Assembly (NCBI GenBank): GCA_903896015.1
Contig: CAITWF010000026.1
Span: 1 to 64,000, forward strand
Length of the DNA: 64,000 bases
Reading direction: 5' to 3'
From: an uncultured Opitutia bacterium
Lineage (GTDB): Bacteria > Verrucomicrobiota > Verrucomicrobiia > Opitutales > Opitutaceae
In this document: positions 34,296-43,794 of the stretch, one piece after another
Position numbering within the stretch: the first letter of the stretch is position 1
Layout of the letters: each line of letters starts with the position of its first letter
Translations under genes and position numbers: made by a program
Notes under the pieces: model-generated
What the model was told of the DNA's origin: nothing
What the model saw: the letters and a program-made list of their open reading frames with translations, nothing else
The model's database searches: none

Positions 34296-36278
34296 ATGCG
34301 CCGATTCATCGCCCTGCTCGCGTGGCTGCCGCTCGCGGCGCTCGCGTCACCCAAAGAAACGATCGATCTTCTCTTTGCCGTCAAAGGGATCGACGAGACG
34401 GCGCTCGCGCCCGACGGCCGGCGGCTCGCCTACGTCGAGCATCAGCACAACGCCGACCGCACCGAGTCGCGCGACACGCTCCTTTACGTGCTCGACGGCG
34501 ACAACGCGAAGCCGCGGCGCGTAACGGCCGGCAACGGCACGGCCGCGCACGCCGAAAAGAATGTCCGTTGGTCGCCCGACGGGGCGCAGATCGCATTTTT
34601 GTCGGACGCACAAAAGACGAAGCAACTCCAGCTCTACGTCGTGCCCGCGGGCGGCGGCGCGGCAAAAAAACTCACGTCGCTCAACGGCCAGGTCGCGCGC
34701 CCGCGTTGGTCGCCCGACGGCAAGACCATCGCGTTGCTCGTGATCGAGGGCCAGACGCAGGCGGCGGGCGCGGTCGAGGCGGCGGCGCGCGATGCGGGCG
34801 AAGTGCAGGAAACGTTCTTCGAGCAGCGCATCCTGCTCGTCGAGACGGCGACGGGAAAAACGCGTTTCGCTTCACCCGCGGACAGCTACGTTTACGAGTG
34901 CGAGTGGTCGCCCGATGGAAAGCAACTCGCCTACGTCGCCGCGCCCGGCAACGGCGACAACAACTGGTGGATTGCGCGGCTTTACGCGGTTGAGACCGAG
35001 AGCGGCCGCGTGCGCGAAGTCTTCAAACCCACCACGCAGATCGCTGTGCCGCGCTGGTCACCGGACGGACGGAGCATCGCCTTCATCCAGGGTCTCATGA
35101 GCGATCAGGGATCGACGGGCGGCGACATCTATAGCGTGCCCGCCGAGCGTCCGACCGACGCCGATCCGGCGGCGAGTGCTGCGAAGAATCTCACGCCGAA
35201 TCGTGCAAGCTCGCCGGCGTGGATTTCGTGGCACGCGTCGGAGGAAATTGTTTTCAGCGAAAATGTCCGCGGCCGCATCACCGTCGGCACGCTCGATCCG
35301 GCGACGGGAAAATCCGCGGCACTCTGGACGGCCGAGGAATCGATCGGGACCGGCGGCGATGTTTCGAGCATTTCGCTTTCGGATGATGGCAAGATGGCGG
35401 CACTGATCCGTTCGTCGTGGACGCAGCCACCCGAAGTCTGGTCCGGCCGGATCGGATCGTGGACGCAGCGCACGCACGTGAACGACGCGCTCAAGGCGGC
35501 GTGGCGTAAAACCGAAAGTGTCGAGTGGACCAGCGATGGCCAGGCGGTGCAGGGCTGGCTGCTTTACCCGAGAGACTTTGACGCGGCGAAACATTACCCG
35601 ATGATCGTCTCGATTCATGGCGGGCCGGCCAGCATGGCGAAGCCCGCGTGGCCGGGGGCGGGGCTGAATCTCGCAGCGCTCGCGGCCGAGGGTTATTTTG
35701 TTTTCTTCCCGAACCCGCGCGGCAGTTACGGTCAGGGCGAGGCGTTCACCGGAGCCAACGTGAAGGATTTTGGCTACGGCGATCTGCGCGACGTGCTGAC
35801 GGGCGTCGATGCTGTGCTAAAAATCGCGCCCGTCGATCCGGCGCGTCTCGGCGTTGGCGGCTGGAGCTACGGCGGGTTCATGACGATGTGGACGGTGACA
35901 CAAACGACTCGGTTCAAAGCGGCCGTGGCGGGCGCGGGGATTTCCAACTGGCAAAGTTACTACGGCCAAAACTTGATCGATCAGTGGATGATCCCGTATT
36001 TCGGCGCGTCGGTTTACGACGATCCGGCGGTCTACGCGAGGAGTTCGCCGATCACGTTTATCAACGCGGTGAAGACGCCGACGCTCATTCTCGTCGGCGA
36101 TAGCGACAAGGAGTGTCCCGCGCCGCAGAGCCACGAATTCTGGCACGCGTTGAAGGCGCGGGGCGTGGAGACGAAATTCGTCGTCTACCCGGACGAAGGC
36201 CACCATTTCCGCAACCCCGCGCACATCGAAGACATGGTCGTGCGGACGATCGGGTGGTATGATGCGCGGCTGAAGTGA
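34296..36278 (+). CDS. S9 family prolyl oligopeptidase/acylaminoacyl peptidase
   Basis: 660 residues from ATG 34296, starting a signal peptide (MRRFIALLAWLPLAALASP). Residues about 25-390 are a TolB/WD40-like propeller with repeated W/RWSPDGK phrases. The C-terminal alpha/beta hydrolase domain has the nucleophile elbow GGWSYGGFM (Ser524), an Asp in GDSDKECP (about 604) and His636 in DEGHHF. The oxyanion region is SIHGGP. It would cleave short peptides in the periplasm or outside the cell. It stands alone, 24 bp before the GH63-like gene. Confidence 0.93.
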   Translation: MRRFIALLAWLPLAALASPKETIDLLFAVKGIDETALAPDGRRLAYVEHQHNADRTESRDTLLYVLDGDNAKPRRVTAGNGTAAHAEKNVRWSPDGAQIAFLSDAQKTKQLQLYVVPAGGGAAKKLTSLNGQVARPRWSPDGKTIALLVIEGQTQAAGAVEAAARDAGEVQETFFEQRILLVETATGKTRFASPADSYVYECEWSPDGKQLAYVAAPGNGDNNWWIARLYAVETESGRVREVFKPTTQIAVPRWSPDGRSIAFIQGLMSDQGSTGGDIYSVPAERPTDADPAASAAKNLTPNRASSPAWISWHASEEIVFSENVRGRITVGTLDPATGKSAALWTAEESIGTGGDVSSISLSDDGKMAALIRSSWTQPPEVWSGRIGSWTQRTHVNDALKAAWRKTESVEWTSDGQAVQGWLLYPRDFDAAKHYPMIVSIHGGPASMAKPAWPGAGLNLAALAAEGYFVFFPNPRGSYGQGEAFTGANVKDFGYGDLRDVLTGVDAVLKIAPVDPARLGVGGWSYGGFMTMWTVTQTTRFKAAVAGAGISNWQSYYGQNLIDQWMIPYFGASVYDDPAVYARSSPITFINAVKTPTLILVGDSDKECPAPQSHEFWHALKARGVETKFVVYPDEGHHFRNPAHIEDMVVRTIGWYDARLK

Positions 36279-36302
36279 GCGAGCCGAGTGTCACGAAACC
36301 CC

Positions 36303-39035
36303 ATGCCCCGCCGCGAACCTGAAACGCCCGAACACGGCCGCCTCGCCGAGGACGGGCGGAGGGAGAAAAACTGGACGCGCTGGGGGCCGTATTTGGCGGA
36401 GCGGCAGTGGGGCACGGTGCGCGAAGATTATTCGGCGGACGGCGAGAGCTGGAAATATTTCACGCACGAGCACGCGCGCTCGCGCGCCTACCGCTGGGGT
36501 GAGGACGGCCTTCTCGGCATCACCGATCGTGAGTGCCGGCTCTGTTTCGCGCTCGCGCTGTGGAACGGCCGCGATCCGATCCTGAAGGAGCGGCTCTTCG
36601 GGCTCACTGGGCCCGAGGGCAATCACGGGGAAGACGTGAAGGAGTGCTATTTTTATACGGACGCGACGCCGACGGCGTCATGGCTGCGCGGACTCTACAA
36701 ATATCCGCAGGCCGAGTTTCCATATGAGCTGTTGCGGGCGGAGAATCGCCGGCGCGGGCGCGGCGAGCCCGAGTTCGAGCTGCTCGATACGGGCGTTTTC
36801 GACGGCGAAAAGTATTTCGATGTGAGTGCGAGCTACGCGAAGGCGGGGCCGAACGACGTGTGCATTGAGATTACCATTGCGAATCGCGGGCCGGAGGCGG
36901 CGACGTTGCACGTGCTGCCGACGCTGTGGTTTCGCAACACCTGGTCGTGGGGCTGCAAACACGAGGGCTGCGAAGTGAAACCGAAGCTGCGCGCGATCGG
37001 TGATGGCCTCGTGCAATGCGACCACGCGACGCTCGGAAGATACTTTTTCGAGATCGAGGCCGATCGGCGCGAGGGGCCGGTGCCGTTGCTGTTTACGGAG
37101 AACGAGACTAACGCCGAGCGGCTGTGGCCGGACGGGAAGAATGCTTCGCCCTTCACGAAGGATGCGCTGCATGAGTGTGTCGTTGGTGGGCGGCACGACG
37201 CGGTGAATCCGACGCGTGTCGGCACGAAGTGCGCGGCGCATCACGTCCTCCTGCTTGCGCCGGGCGAGGAGCGCGTGTTGCGGATACGCCTCTATGCGGC
37301 TGACGAGCAGCCGAAGGAATCGTTTGGGAGAGAATTTGCCGCGACGATGGCGGCCAGGCGCGACGAGGCGGATTGGTTTTACGCGGCGCTCCTGGGTGGC
37401 GCGAACCGGTTCGAGACGCAGTCGCCGTTTGCGGTCGCGGCGAAAAAGGAAATGCGCGACGGCCTCGACTGCGAGGCGGCGCGGTGCGTCGCGCGGCATG
37501 CATACGCGGGGCTGATCTGGTCCAAGCAGTTCTATCACCTCGTTGTACGCGACTGGCTCGACGGCGATCCTGAGCAGCCGGCGCCGCCGGCGGCGCGCAA
37601 GACGGGGCGCAATTCCGACTGGCCGCAGGTCTTCGCGCGCGACGTGCTGTCGATGCCGGACAAATGGGAATACCCGTGGTTCGCGGCGTGGGATCTGGCG
37701 TTTCACATGGTGCCGATGGCGCGGATCGATCCGGCGTTTGCGAAGGCGCAGCTCAATCTCCTCCTGCGCGAGTGGTATATGCACCCGAACGGGCAGATCC
37801 CCGCCTACGAGTGGAATTTTTCCGACGTGAATCCGCCCGTGCACGCGTGGGCGTGCTGGCGCGTTTATAAAATGACCGGCCCGCGCGGCGCGCGCGATCG
37901 CGTGTGGCTCGCGCGCGTCTTTCAAAAACTGCTGCTCAACTTCACGTGGTGGGTGAACCGCAAGGATCCGAGCGGGAAGCATCTGTTCGGCGGCGGGTTT
38001 CTCGGGCTGGACAACATCGGTGTCTTCGATCGATCGAAACCGCTGCCGACCGGCGGCGCGCTGGAGCAGGCGGACGGCACGGCGTGGATGGCGTTTTACT
38101 GCGGCACGATGCTCTCGATCGCGCTTGAGCTGGCCGAGGGCGATCCCAGCTACGAGGACATCGCGTCGAAATTTTTTGAGCACTTCGTAGCGATCGCAGA
38201 TGCGATGAACACGCTTGGTGGCTCGGGCCTCTGGCACGAAGAGGATGGATTTTACTACGACCAACTGCTCCTCGACGGCCGCTCCGAGCCGCTGCGGCTG
38301 CGCTCGATCGTGGGGGTGATTCCGCTGTTCGCCGTCGAATTGATCGATGAGGCGCGGATGGCTAAGCTGCCGGGGTTCGCGAAGCGTACGCGGTGGTTTT
38401 TGGAAAACCGGAAGGATCTGGCGTCGTCGATCTCGCATCTCGTGCAGCATGGCGGGAAGGGGAAATTCCTCCTCGCGATCCCTTCGCGCGTGCGGCTTGA
38501 GCGCGTGCTGCGCTACGTGCTCGACGAGGCGGAATTTCTGTCGGACCACGGTGTGCGATCGCTATCGCGCGCGTATCGCGACCGGCCGTTTACGCTCCAA
38601 GTGAACGGCGGCGACTGGCGCGTGAACTACGTGCCGGGCGACAGCGACAGCGGGTTGTTCGGCGGCAACTCCAACTGGCGCGGACCGGTGTGGATGCCGA
38701 TGAACTATCTCCTCATTGAGGCCCTTGAGCGTTACCATCATTTCTACGGCGACAGTTTTCAGCTGGAGTTTCCGACGGGCAGTGGACGGAGGATGAACCT
38801 TGCGCAGATCGCGCGCGAGCTGGCGCGACGGATGGTGACGTTGTTTTTGCCGAATGGCGGTGGCCGGCGGCCGGCGCTCGGGATGGAGCCGCGATTCGTA
38901 AACGATCCGCACTGGCGGGAGCTCGTGTGGTTTCATGAATATTTCCACGGCGAGACGGGGCAGGGACTGGGCGCAAGCCACCAGACCGGGTGGACGGCGC
39001 TGGTGGCTCGGTTGATTGAGGAGTTCAGTTCCTGA
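36303..39035 (+). CDS. GH63-like glucosidase (MGH1-type glycoside hydrolase)
   Basis: 910 residues from ATG 36303 (an in-frame GTG lies at 36288). No signal peptide is visible, so it should be cytoplasmic. The N-terminus (WTRWGPYLAERQWGTVREDY) and the middle (DKWEYPWFAAWDLAFHMVPM, NGQIPAYEWNFSDVNPPVHA, GGSGLWHEEDGFYYDQLLLD) match the bacterial branch of glycoside hydrolase family 63/MGH1-like alpha-glucosidases. The (alpha/alpha)6 barrel acids probably lie in the W-D-L-F and E-W-N-F-S-D segments. Natural substrates are likely alpha-glucosides such as glucosylglycerate-type solutes or oligosaccharides, but this is not shown by sequence. Confidence 0.85.
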   Translation: MPRREPETPEHGRLAEDGRREKNWTRWGPYLAERQWGTVREDYSADGESWKYFTHEHARSRAYRWGEDGLLGITDRECRLCFALALWNGRDPILKERLFGLTGPEGNHGEDVKECYFYTDATPTASWLRGLYKYPQAEFPYELLRAENRRRGRGEPEFELLDTGVFDGEKYFDVSASYAKAGPNDVCIEITIANRGPEAATLHVLPTLWFRNTWSWGCKHEGCEVKPKLRAIGDGLVQCDHATLGRYFFEIEADRREGPVPLLFTENETNAERLWPDGKNASPFTKDALHECVVGGRHDAVNPTRVGTKCAAHHVLLLAPGEERVLRIRLYAADEQPKESFGREFAATMAARRDEADWFYAALLGGANRFETQSPFAVAAKKEMRDGLDCEAARCVARHAYAGLIWSKQFYHLVVRDWLDGDPEQPAPPAARKTGRNSDWPQVFARDVLSMPDKWEYPWFAAWDLAFHMVPMARIDPAFAKAQLNLLLREWYMHPNGQIPAYEWNFSDVNPPVHAWACWRVYKMTGPRGARDRVWLARVFQKLLLNFTWWVNRKDPSGKHLFGGGFLGLDNIGVFDRSKPLPTGGALEQADGTAWMAFYCGTMLSIALELAEGDPSYEDIASKFFEHFVAIADAMNTLGGSGLWHEEDGFYYDQLLLDGRSEPLRLRSIVGVIPLFAVELIDEARMAKLPGFAKRTRWFLENRKDLASSISHLVQHGGKGKFLLAIPSRVRLERVLRYVLDEAEFLSDHGVRSLSRAYRDRPFTLQVNGGDWRVNYVPGDSDSGLFGGNSNWRGPVWMPMNYLLIEALERYHHFYGDSFQLEFPTGSGRRMNLAQIARELARRMVTLFLPNGGGRRPALGMEPRFVNDPHWRELVWFHEYFHGETGQGLGASHQTGWTALVARLIEEFSS

Positions 39036-39211
39036 CTGTCAGGCTGGGGAAAGTTCGAGTGCGCCGTTTGGGCCCGGATCGCGTAAGTTGACCCCCGGTG
39101 GGCGGGTTTAAATCACTGCATTTTGCACGGTGGGGAAGGTTCCCAACTGTGAGTAATTTTTCCACTCGGCAAAGGGTGAACGCTAGCTTGTCTGCGCGGT
39201 CCGTTTTTCCC

Positions 39212-39808
39212 GTGAAGACAAACATCCAACAAACATCGTGGCGTGCAGCACGACTCCTGACCTGGGTCGTGGCGGCGCTGATCTTGAGTACAAGTGCGGC
39301 CCGTGCGTCGATGCGTTGGGCGACGCTCGAGGCGATCCATCAGCTGGAAAATCCTACCGATCGGACGACGCCGGGCCGTTACGGAGAGCTCGGGGCTTAT
39401 CAGTTTCGCGAGATGACGTGGCGGATGCACACGAGCGCGCCGTTTCGCCGTGCACTCGATCGTTCGGCATCGGACGACGTCGCGGTCCGGCATTACGAGT
39501 GGATCAAGCAGGGGCTCGAGCAAGCGGGGATTAAGCCGACATCCTATCGGATCGCGCTCGCTTGGAACGGCGGGCTCGATGCCGCCGTGCGCGATTCGGC
39601 GCCACGAGCGGCGTATGCATATGCGGAGCGCGCAGCGAATCTCGCGAGCCAGTTGGATCGTTCGGCACCGGCGGCGGTTGCGCCGGCCTCCGTGCCGGTC
39701 CCGGTAATCGAGCCGCTGGCTGAGCCTCGTGGAGTCACCGGTGAGCCGAAGATTATTCCGCCGCCACGGGCGTTCCCGAACCAGCGGTTCGTCATTGGCA
39801 CGAATTGA
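39212..39808 (+). CDS. Secreted lysozyme-like (transglycosylase fold) protein
   Basis: 198 residues from GTG 39212, selected because it directly yields a signal peptide (KTNIQQTSWRAARLLTWVVA, cleavage near ARA). The mature part holds LEAIHQLENPTDRTTPGRYG, AYQFREMTWRMH and RIALAWNGGLDAAV, where an early Glu, a G-A-Y-Q-F strand and an A-W-N-G-G segment resemble lytic-transglycosylase or lysozyme-like folds. The tail is proline-rich (AAVAPASVPVPVIEPLAEP). Catalysis is uncertain. It is 82 bp upstream of the CHASE2 cyclase gene on the same strand. Confidence 0.55.
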   Translation: MKTNIQQTSWRAARLLTWVVAALILSTSAARASMRWATLEAIHQLENPTDRTTPGRYGELGAYQFREMTWRMHTSAPFRRALDRSASDDVAVRHYEWIKQGLEQAGIKPTSYRIALAWNGGLDAAVRDSAPRAAYAYAERAANLASQLDRSAPAAVAPASVPVPVIEPLAEPRGVTGEPKIIPPPRAFPNQRFVIGTN

Positions 39809-39890
39809 TGGCGCGGGTGGCGGCGGGCCGTGAGCGCCGGAAAATTCGCCTTGGTTGTGCGTCCCGATGTGCGCAGGCTCGTGGACGCGC

Positions 39891-42098
39891 ATGAAGTCCC
39901 GCCTCGCGTTTTTTAAGCAGCACATGTTGCCAGCGCTCGTGTGCTTCGTGCTGGCGCTGGCGTTTGCCCAGACGGATTGGCTGAAGCGATTTGAAAATGT
40001 TACCTTCGACTCGCGTGCGCAGGTGAGAGCGCGATTCTTCCCGACGCACCCACGCGATGACGTCGTGCTCATCGGAATTGATCAGGCGAGCTTGAACAAT
40101 CCGGGCTTGGGTCGCTGGCCGTGGAAACGTAGCGTGCATGGAGATTTTCTGCAGCTGGTTGGGCGCGTGAAGCCCAGCGTCGTGACGTGGGATATTTTGT
40201 TCGACGATCCAAGTGAGGAAGACGCGCTGTTCGCCAGAGGGATCAAGCGCGGTAACCTCGAGGTCGTCCTAGGCGGCGCACGGGGTGAAACCGATCAAGG
40301 TTTTAAGCCCGGCGCGCCGGAATTGAGCAAGATTCGGATTGCGCCGCTGCCGCACGTCGAGGGCGATCGAACGACGATGGTGAGCAGCGAAACGATGTCG
40401 GTGCCGCTTTTGCCGCTCGGCGAGGTCGCCGACATCGCCTTTGTGGACGCACCGCCGGCGGCCGATGGCGTCTTGCGCGAGGTGCCGATGGTGGTGCGCA
40501 TCGGCGATCAGGTTTATCCGGGGTTAGCGCTGCGCAGTCTCATGCATCACTGGCACGTCACGCCCGAGGAGGTCGTGGTGAAATTGGGTGACGCGGTTGT
40601 GATCAAGAACGACTTCGTCAACCACCGCATCCCGATCGACGCGAGCGGGAGATACCTGATTAATTACCGGCACTCCGTTCTCGAGGAGTTTTCGAGTGCC
40701 GGTTACAGCGAGACCTACTCGGCACTCCATCACAAATTCGTCGAGAAAAAAGATGTGCCGGTTCCTGAACTCACAGGACGCATCCTGCTCGTCGGACAGA
40801 CCGCGGATGCCTTGACCGATTTCGGGCCGACTCCCCTCGCGCCGCACACCCCTCTCGTTTTCGTGCACGCGAATGTGCTGGAAAACGTCCTCAACGGCGA
40901 CTTCGCGCGGCGCGCGGCAACTTGGCCGATCTGGTGCGGGGGATTTGTGATCACGGCGGCGAGCCTCGCGCTGTTTGCGCAGCGGAAATTCTGGCAGCAG
41001 GTGGCGTTTGCGATCGGTGTGCCGGCGGCTTTCGCGATCGTCGCGACGCTCGCGTGGGCGAAGTTCAGCCTGTGGGTGCCGGTGGTTTGGCCGACGCTGG
41101 GGTTTGCGGGCGCGCAGATTTTCATGCTGGGGCGTCGCGTGCTCGCGGAGCAGCGCGCGAAGGAGCAGATCAAGGGGATGTTTGGCACGTATCTCGCGCC
41201 GGAGTTGGTCGACCGGATGGCGGCGTCGGGGGTATCGCCGCAACTCGGCGGCCACGAAGAGGAGATCACGGCGTATTTTTCGGACATCCAGGGTTACTCG
41301 ACGTTTTCGGAAAAACTGCCGCCGGAGCAATTGGTGGAGTTGTTAAACGAGTATCTTACCGCGTGCACCGACATCGTGCAGGAGGAGGGCGGCACGCTCG
41401 ATAAATATATCGGCGATGCGATCGTCGCGATGTTTGGGGCGCCGATCGCGCTGCCGGATCACGCTTATCGCGCGTGCGTGGCCGCCTTGCGCGTGCAGCA
41501 GCGACTGGATGAGCTGCGCGTGAAATGGCAGGTCGAGGGCGCGCGGTGGCCTGAGGGCGTGCGCCAGATGCGGTCGCGCATCGGGCTCAACACTGGCTCC
41601 GCCATCGTCGGCAACATGGGCAGTCGCACGCGTTTCAACTACACGATGACCGGCGACAACGTAAATCTGGCGGCGCGCATGGAGAGCGGCGCGAAGCAAT
41701 GGGGCGCCTACACGATGACGACTGAGGCGACGAAGCGCGCGTGCGAAAAGCACGGAGGCGATCGCATCCTGTTTCGTCCGCTGGGCCGCATCGTCGTGAA
41801 GGGCCGCACACAGGCGGTCCCGCTTTTCGAGGTGGTCGGCTTGAAGGAAACCGCCACTTCCGCGATGCGCGAGTGCCTCGAGCTGTTCGCGCAAGGTTTG
41901 GAAAAATACTATGCGCGGGATTGGGATGGCGCGCTCAGTTTTTTCGCACGCAGCCGCGACCTTGAACCGAATATTCCGGGGCGCTCGCCAGGGGTCGCGG
42001 GCAATCCGTCCCTAGTTTATGTCGACTTGGTGGCCCGGATGAAGGCGAACCCGCCGCCGGCCAACTGGGAGGGTGTTTTCGTGATGGCCGACAAGTAG
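39891..42098 (+). CDS. CHASE2-domain class III adenylate cyclase
   Basis: 735 residues from ATG 39891. An N-terminal membrane segment leads to an extracytoplasmic CHASE2 domain (about 40-320; RDDVVLIGIDQASLNNPGLG, VTWDILFDDPS). Three membrane helices follow (about 325-410) and then the cyclase catalytic domain (about 450-640). Asp465 (FSDIQGYS) and Asp509 (KYIGDAI) are the two metal-binding residues, and Lys505 is in the adenine-specifying position. YTMTGDNVNLAARM holds the transition-state Asn and Arg. A short TPR-like tail ends the protein. It should make cAMP in response to a periplasmic signal. The FecR-domain gene downstream is a candidate partner, a combination seen in other bacteria. 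Confidence 0.92.
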   Translation: MKSRLAFFKQHMLPALVCFVLALAFAQTDWLKRFENVTFDSRAQVRARFFPTHPRDDVVLIGIDQASLNNPGLGRWPWKRSVHGDFLQLVGRVKPSVVTWDILFDDPSEEDALFARGIKRGNLEVVLGGARGETDQGFKPGAPELSKIRIAPLPHVEGDRTTMVSSETMSVPLLPLGEVADIAFVDAPPAADGVLREVPMVVRIGDQVYPGLALRSLMHHWHVTPEEVVVKLGDAVVIKNDFVNHRIPIDASGRYLINYRHSVLEEFSSAGYSETYSALHHKFVEKKDVPVPELTGRILLVGQTADALTDFGPTPLAPHTPLVFVHANVLENVLNGDFARRAATWPIWCGGFVITAASLALFAQRKFWQQVAFAIGVPAAFAIVATLAWAKFSLWVPVVWPTLGFAGAQIFMLGRRVLAEQRAKEQIKGMFGTYLAPELVDRMAASGVSPQLGGHEEEITAYFSDIQGYSTFSEKLPPEQLVELLNEYLTACTDIVQEEGGTLDKYIGDAIVAMFGAPIALPDHAYRACVAALRVQQRLDELRVKWQVEGARWPEGVRQMRSRIGLNTGSAIVGNMGSRTRFNYTMTGDNVNLAARMESGAKQWGAYTMTTEATKRACEKHGGDRILFRPLGRIVVKGRTQAVPLFEVVGLKETATSAMRECLELFAQGLEKYYARDWDGALSFFARSRDLEPNIPGRSPGVAGNPSLVYVDLVARMKANPPPANWEGVFVMADK

Positions 42099-42298
42099 AC
42101 CTGGGGGATTTTTTGGGATGTTCCCGGTGTGAATCCTGCGGAAACCACCGTGACCTGAACGGCGTCATAGCGTTGTTGCTCTCATTTTTGGAGATTGCAA
42201 TCAGCTTGCCAGAGGTAAGATTTCATCTTGTTTTATCGTAAATGTCCTTTGGTCTTCCTAATCATTTCGTAGGCATTTTCACCCAATTCGTCGTCACC

Positions 42299-43636
42299 AT
42301 GAGATTCCTCACCAGCAAACTTCTCTCTTCGATCGCTTTGGGCGCCTTGGCGCTCGGGCTGTCTGCCGCCGTCGCGCACGCGCAGGGCGCAAAAATTATC
42401 AAGATCGTCGGCAACAGCGCTAATGCGACGCTCACGCACAATGGCGCTGACAGCCAGCTGTCCGAGGGGGCGACCGTTCAAGTGTCCGACGTGATTAACA
42501 CGGGCGTGGGCGTCGAAGTGTATGTCGCTCCTTATCCGGGAGTGGTGGCAACGGTGAAGCAAAACTCGCACGCCGCGCTCTCCAAACTGGCTGCAAACGA
42601 TGCGGAACTGGACCTCTCCTCCGGCGGCAGCGTCGTGACTCAGATTGAGCCAAACAAGAACCACAAGTTCGGCGTGCGCACGCCCAAGGGCGTCGCGGCG
42701 GCCAAGGGCACGGTTTATGTGACCACGGTTGATGGGGTGCAATACAGCGTCTCGGTCTTGGCTGGCAGCGTTTCGGTTACTCCGATTTTGGCGGGCGGCG
42801 CTTTGGGCGCACCCGTGCAGGTCGTGGGCGGTAGCACGAGCACGAATGGTGGTGCCGCTTCGACCGGCCTTACCGGTAATGTGGCCGCCGCCGCGCTCTC
42901 GGCCGTGGCTGTCGCGAAGGGCGATCCGACCTCAGGCCTTTCGGCGGATGCTTCGGCCTCGCTGCTCGCTTCGACAACGAGTACGATTGTCGCGACTGGT
43001 AATACTGCCACGATCGCGCAGGCGACGGCAGCGGCCGCGGCGGCTGCGCCGAGTCAGGCTGCGGCTGTCGTCACCGCTGCGGTGACCGCGGCTGCGGCTG
43101 CTCCGAATTCCTCGGCAACTACAGTGATGGATGTGGCCAAGACGGTGACCCAAGCCGCCGCGCAGGGCGCCGCTCAGGCGGCTGCAACGATCGCGGCACA
43201 GACCACTGCTTCCGGCGGCAACTCGTCCACTGCCGCAACTACGGCTACGAACACCGCGGCGACCGCGGCTTCAGATGTCGCCAAGGCGGCAACCGCTGCG
43301 CTGACCACCGCGCTCGGTTCGACTGCGGCCCAAGCTGCTACCCAGACAATCGCGACCGCAGCCACATCGGGGGCGACGGCGGGTGTGACCTCTTCTGCGG
43401 TTGCCGGTAATCCGGTCTCTAACTCCGGTGCCTCATCGGTGGCCACGACCATTGCGAATCAAGCGTCAACTGGCGCGAACACAGGTTCGGGCGCCACGGG
43501 TTCGTCTGCGGCGAGTGCGACCACAACCGCCTCCCAGAGCACCACGACCACATCGACGGGCACCACGACGACCGTTACTCCGGTCACACCGGTCGACCCG
43601 TCGATCACTGTAAAGGTCAGCCCCTCGGGTGACTGA
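42299..43636 (+). CDS. Secreted FecR-domain protein with long Ala/Thr/Ser-rich tail
   Basis: 445 residues from ATG 42299, starting a signal peptide (MRFLTSKLLSSIALGALALG to AHAQ). Residues about 35-150 are a FecR-like beta domain: SEGATVQVSDVINTGVGVEV, then VKQNSHAALSKL, ELDLSSGGSVVTQI and FGVRTPKGVAAAKGTVYVT. From about 175 the sequence is low-complexity Ala/Thr/Ser/Gly, with runs such as AQATAAAAAAAPSQAAAV. It ends VTPVDPSITVKVSPSGD; the KVSP-S/A-G-D/E ending recurs in the next gene. There is no membrane anchor, so it is secreted or surface-bound, and unlike true FecR it is not an anti-sigma. A terminator follows at once. Confidence 0.75.
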   Translation: MRFLTSKLLSSIALGALALGLSAAVAHAQGAKIIKIVGNSANATLTHNGADSQLSEGATVQVSDVINTGVGVEVYVAPYPGVVATVKQNSHAALSKLAANDAELDLSSGGSVVTQIEPNKNHKFGVRTPKGVAAAKGTVYVTTVDGVQYSVSVLAGSVSVTPILAGGALGAPVQVVGGSTSTNGGAASTGLTGNVAAAALSAVAVAKGDPTSGLSADASASLLASTTSTIVATGNTATIAQATAAAAAAAPSQAAAVVTAAVTAAAAAPNSSATTVMDVAKTVTQAAAQGAAQAAATIAAQTTASGGNSSTAATTATNTAATAASDVAKAATAALTTALGSTAAQAATQTIATAATSGATAGVTSSAVAGNPVSNSGASSVATTIANQASTGANTGSGATGSSAASATTTASQSTTTTSTGTTTTVTPVTPVDPSITVKVSPSGD

Positions 43637-43661
43637 GTCTGGCTCGCAATAAATTCTATCG

Positions 43662-43695
43662 AACGCGTCGACCGCCCGGTCGGCGCGTTTTTTTT
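43662..43695 (+). terminator. Intrinsic terminator after the FecR-domain gene
   Basis: AACGCGTCGACCG and CGGTCGGCGCGTT form a long GC-rich stem with one mismatch around a 2-nt loop, followed by a run of eight or more T. It lies 26 bp after the stop codon and separates this gene from the next Ala-rich gene, which therefore needs its own promoter. Confidence 0.9.
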
Positions 43696-43794
43696 GAGGC
43701 CCGCTGGTTGGTGCGCAGTGCGCCTTCAACCTCCAGTCTTGCTTTGGCAGGGAAATTGCATCAGTCATGCGTGTGGGCCGAACCCACTTTTTCT

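Noticed and set aside
43174-43452. Ala/Val-rich minus-strand frame opposite the FecR-domain gene
   Set aside because: GC-rich Ala codons read back as Ala, Val and similar residues on the other strand; it has no signal peptide or start context.
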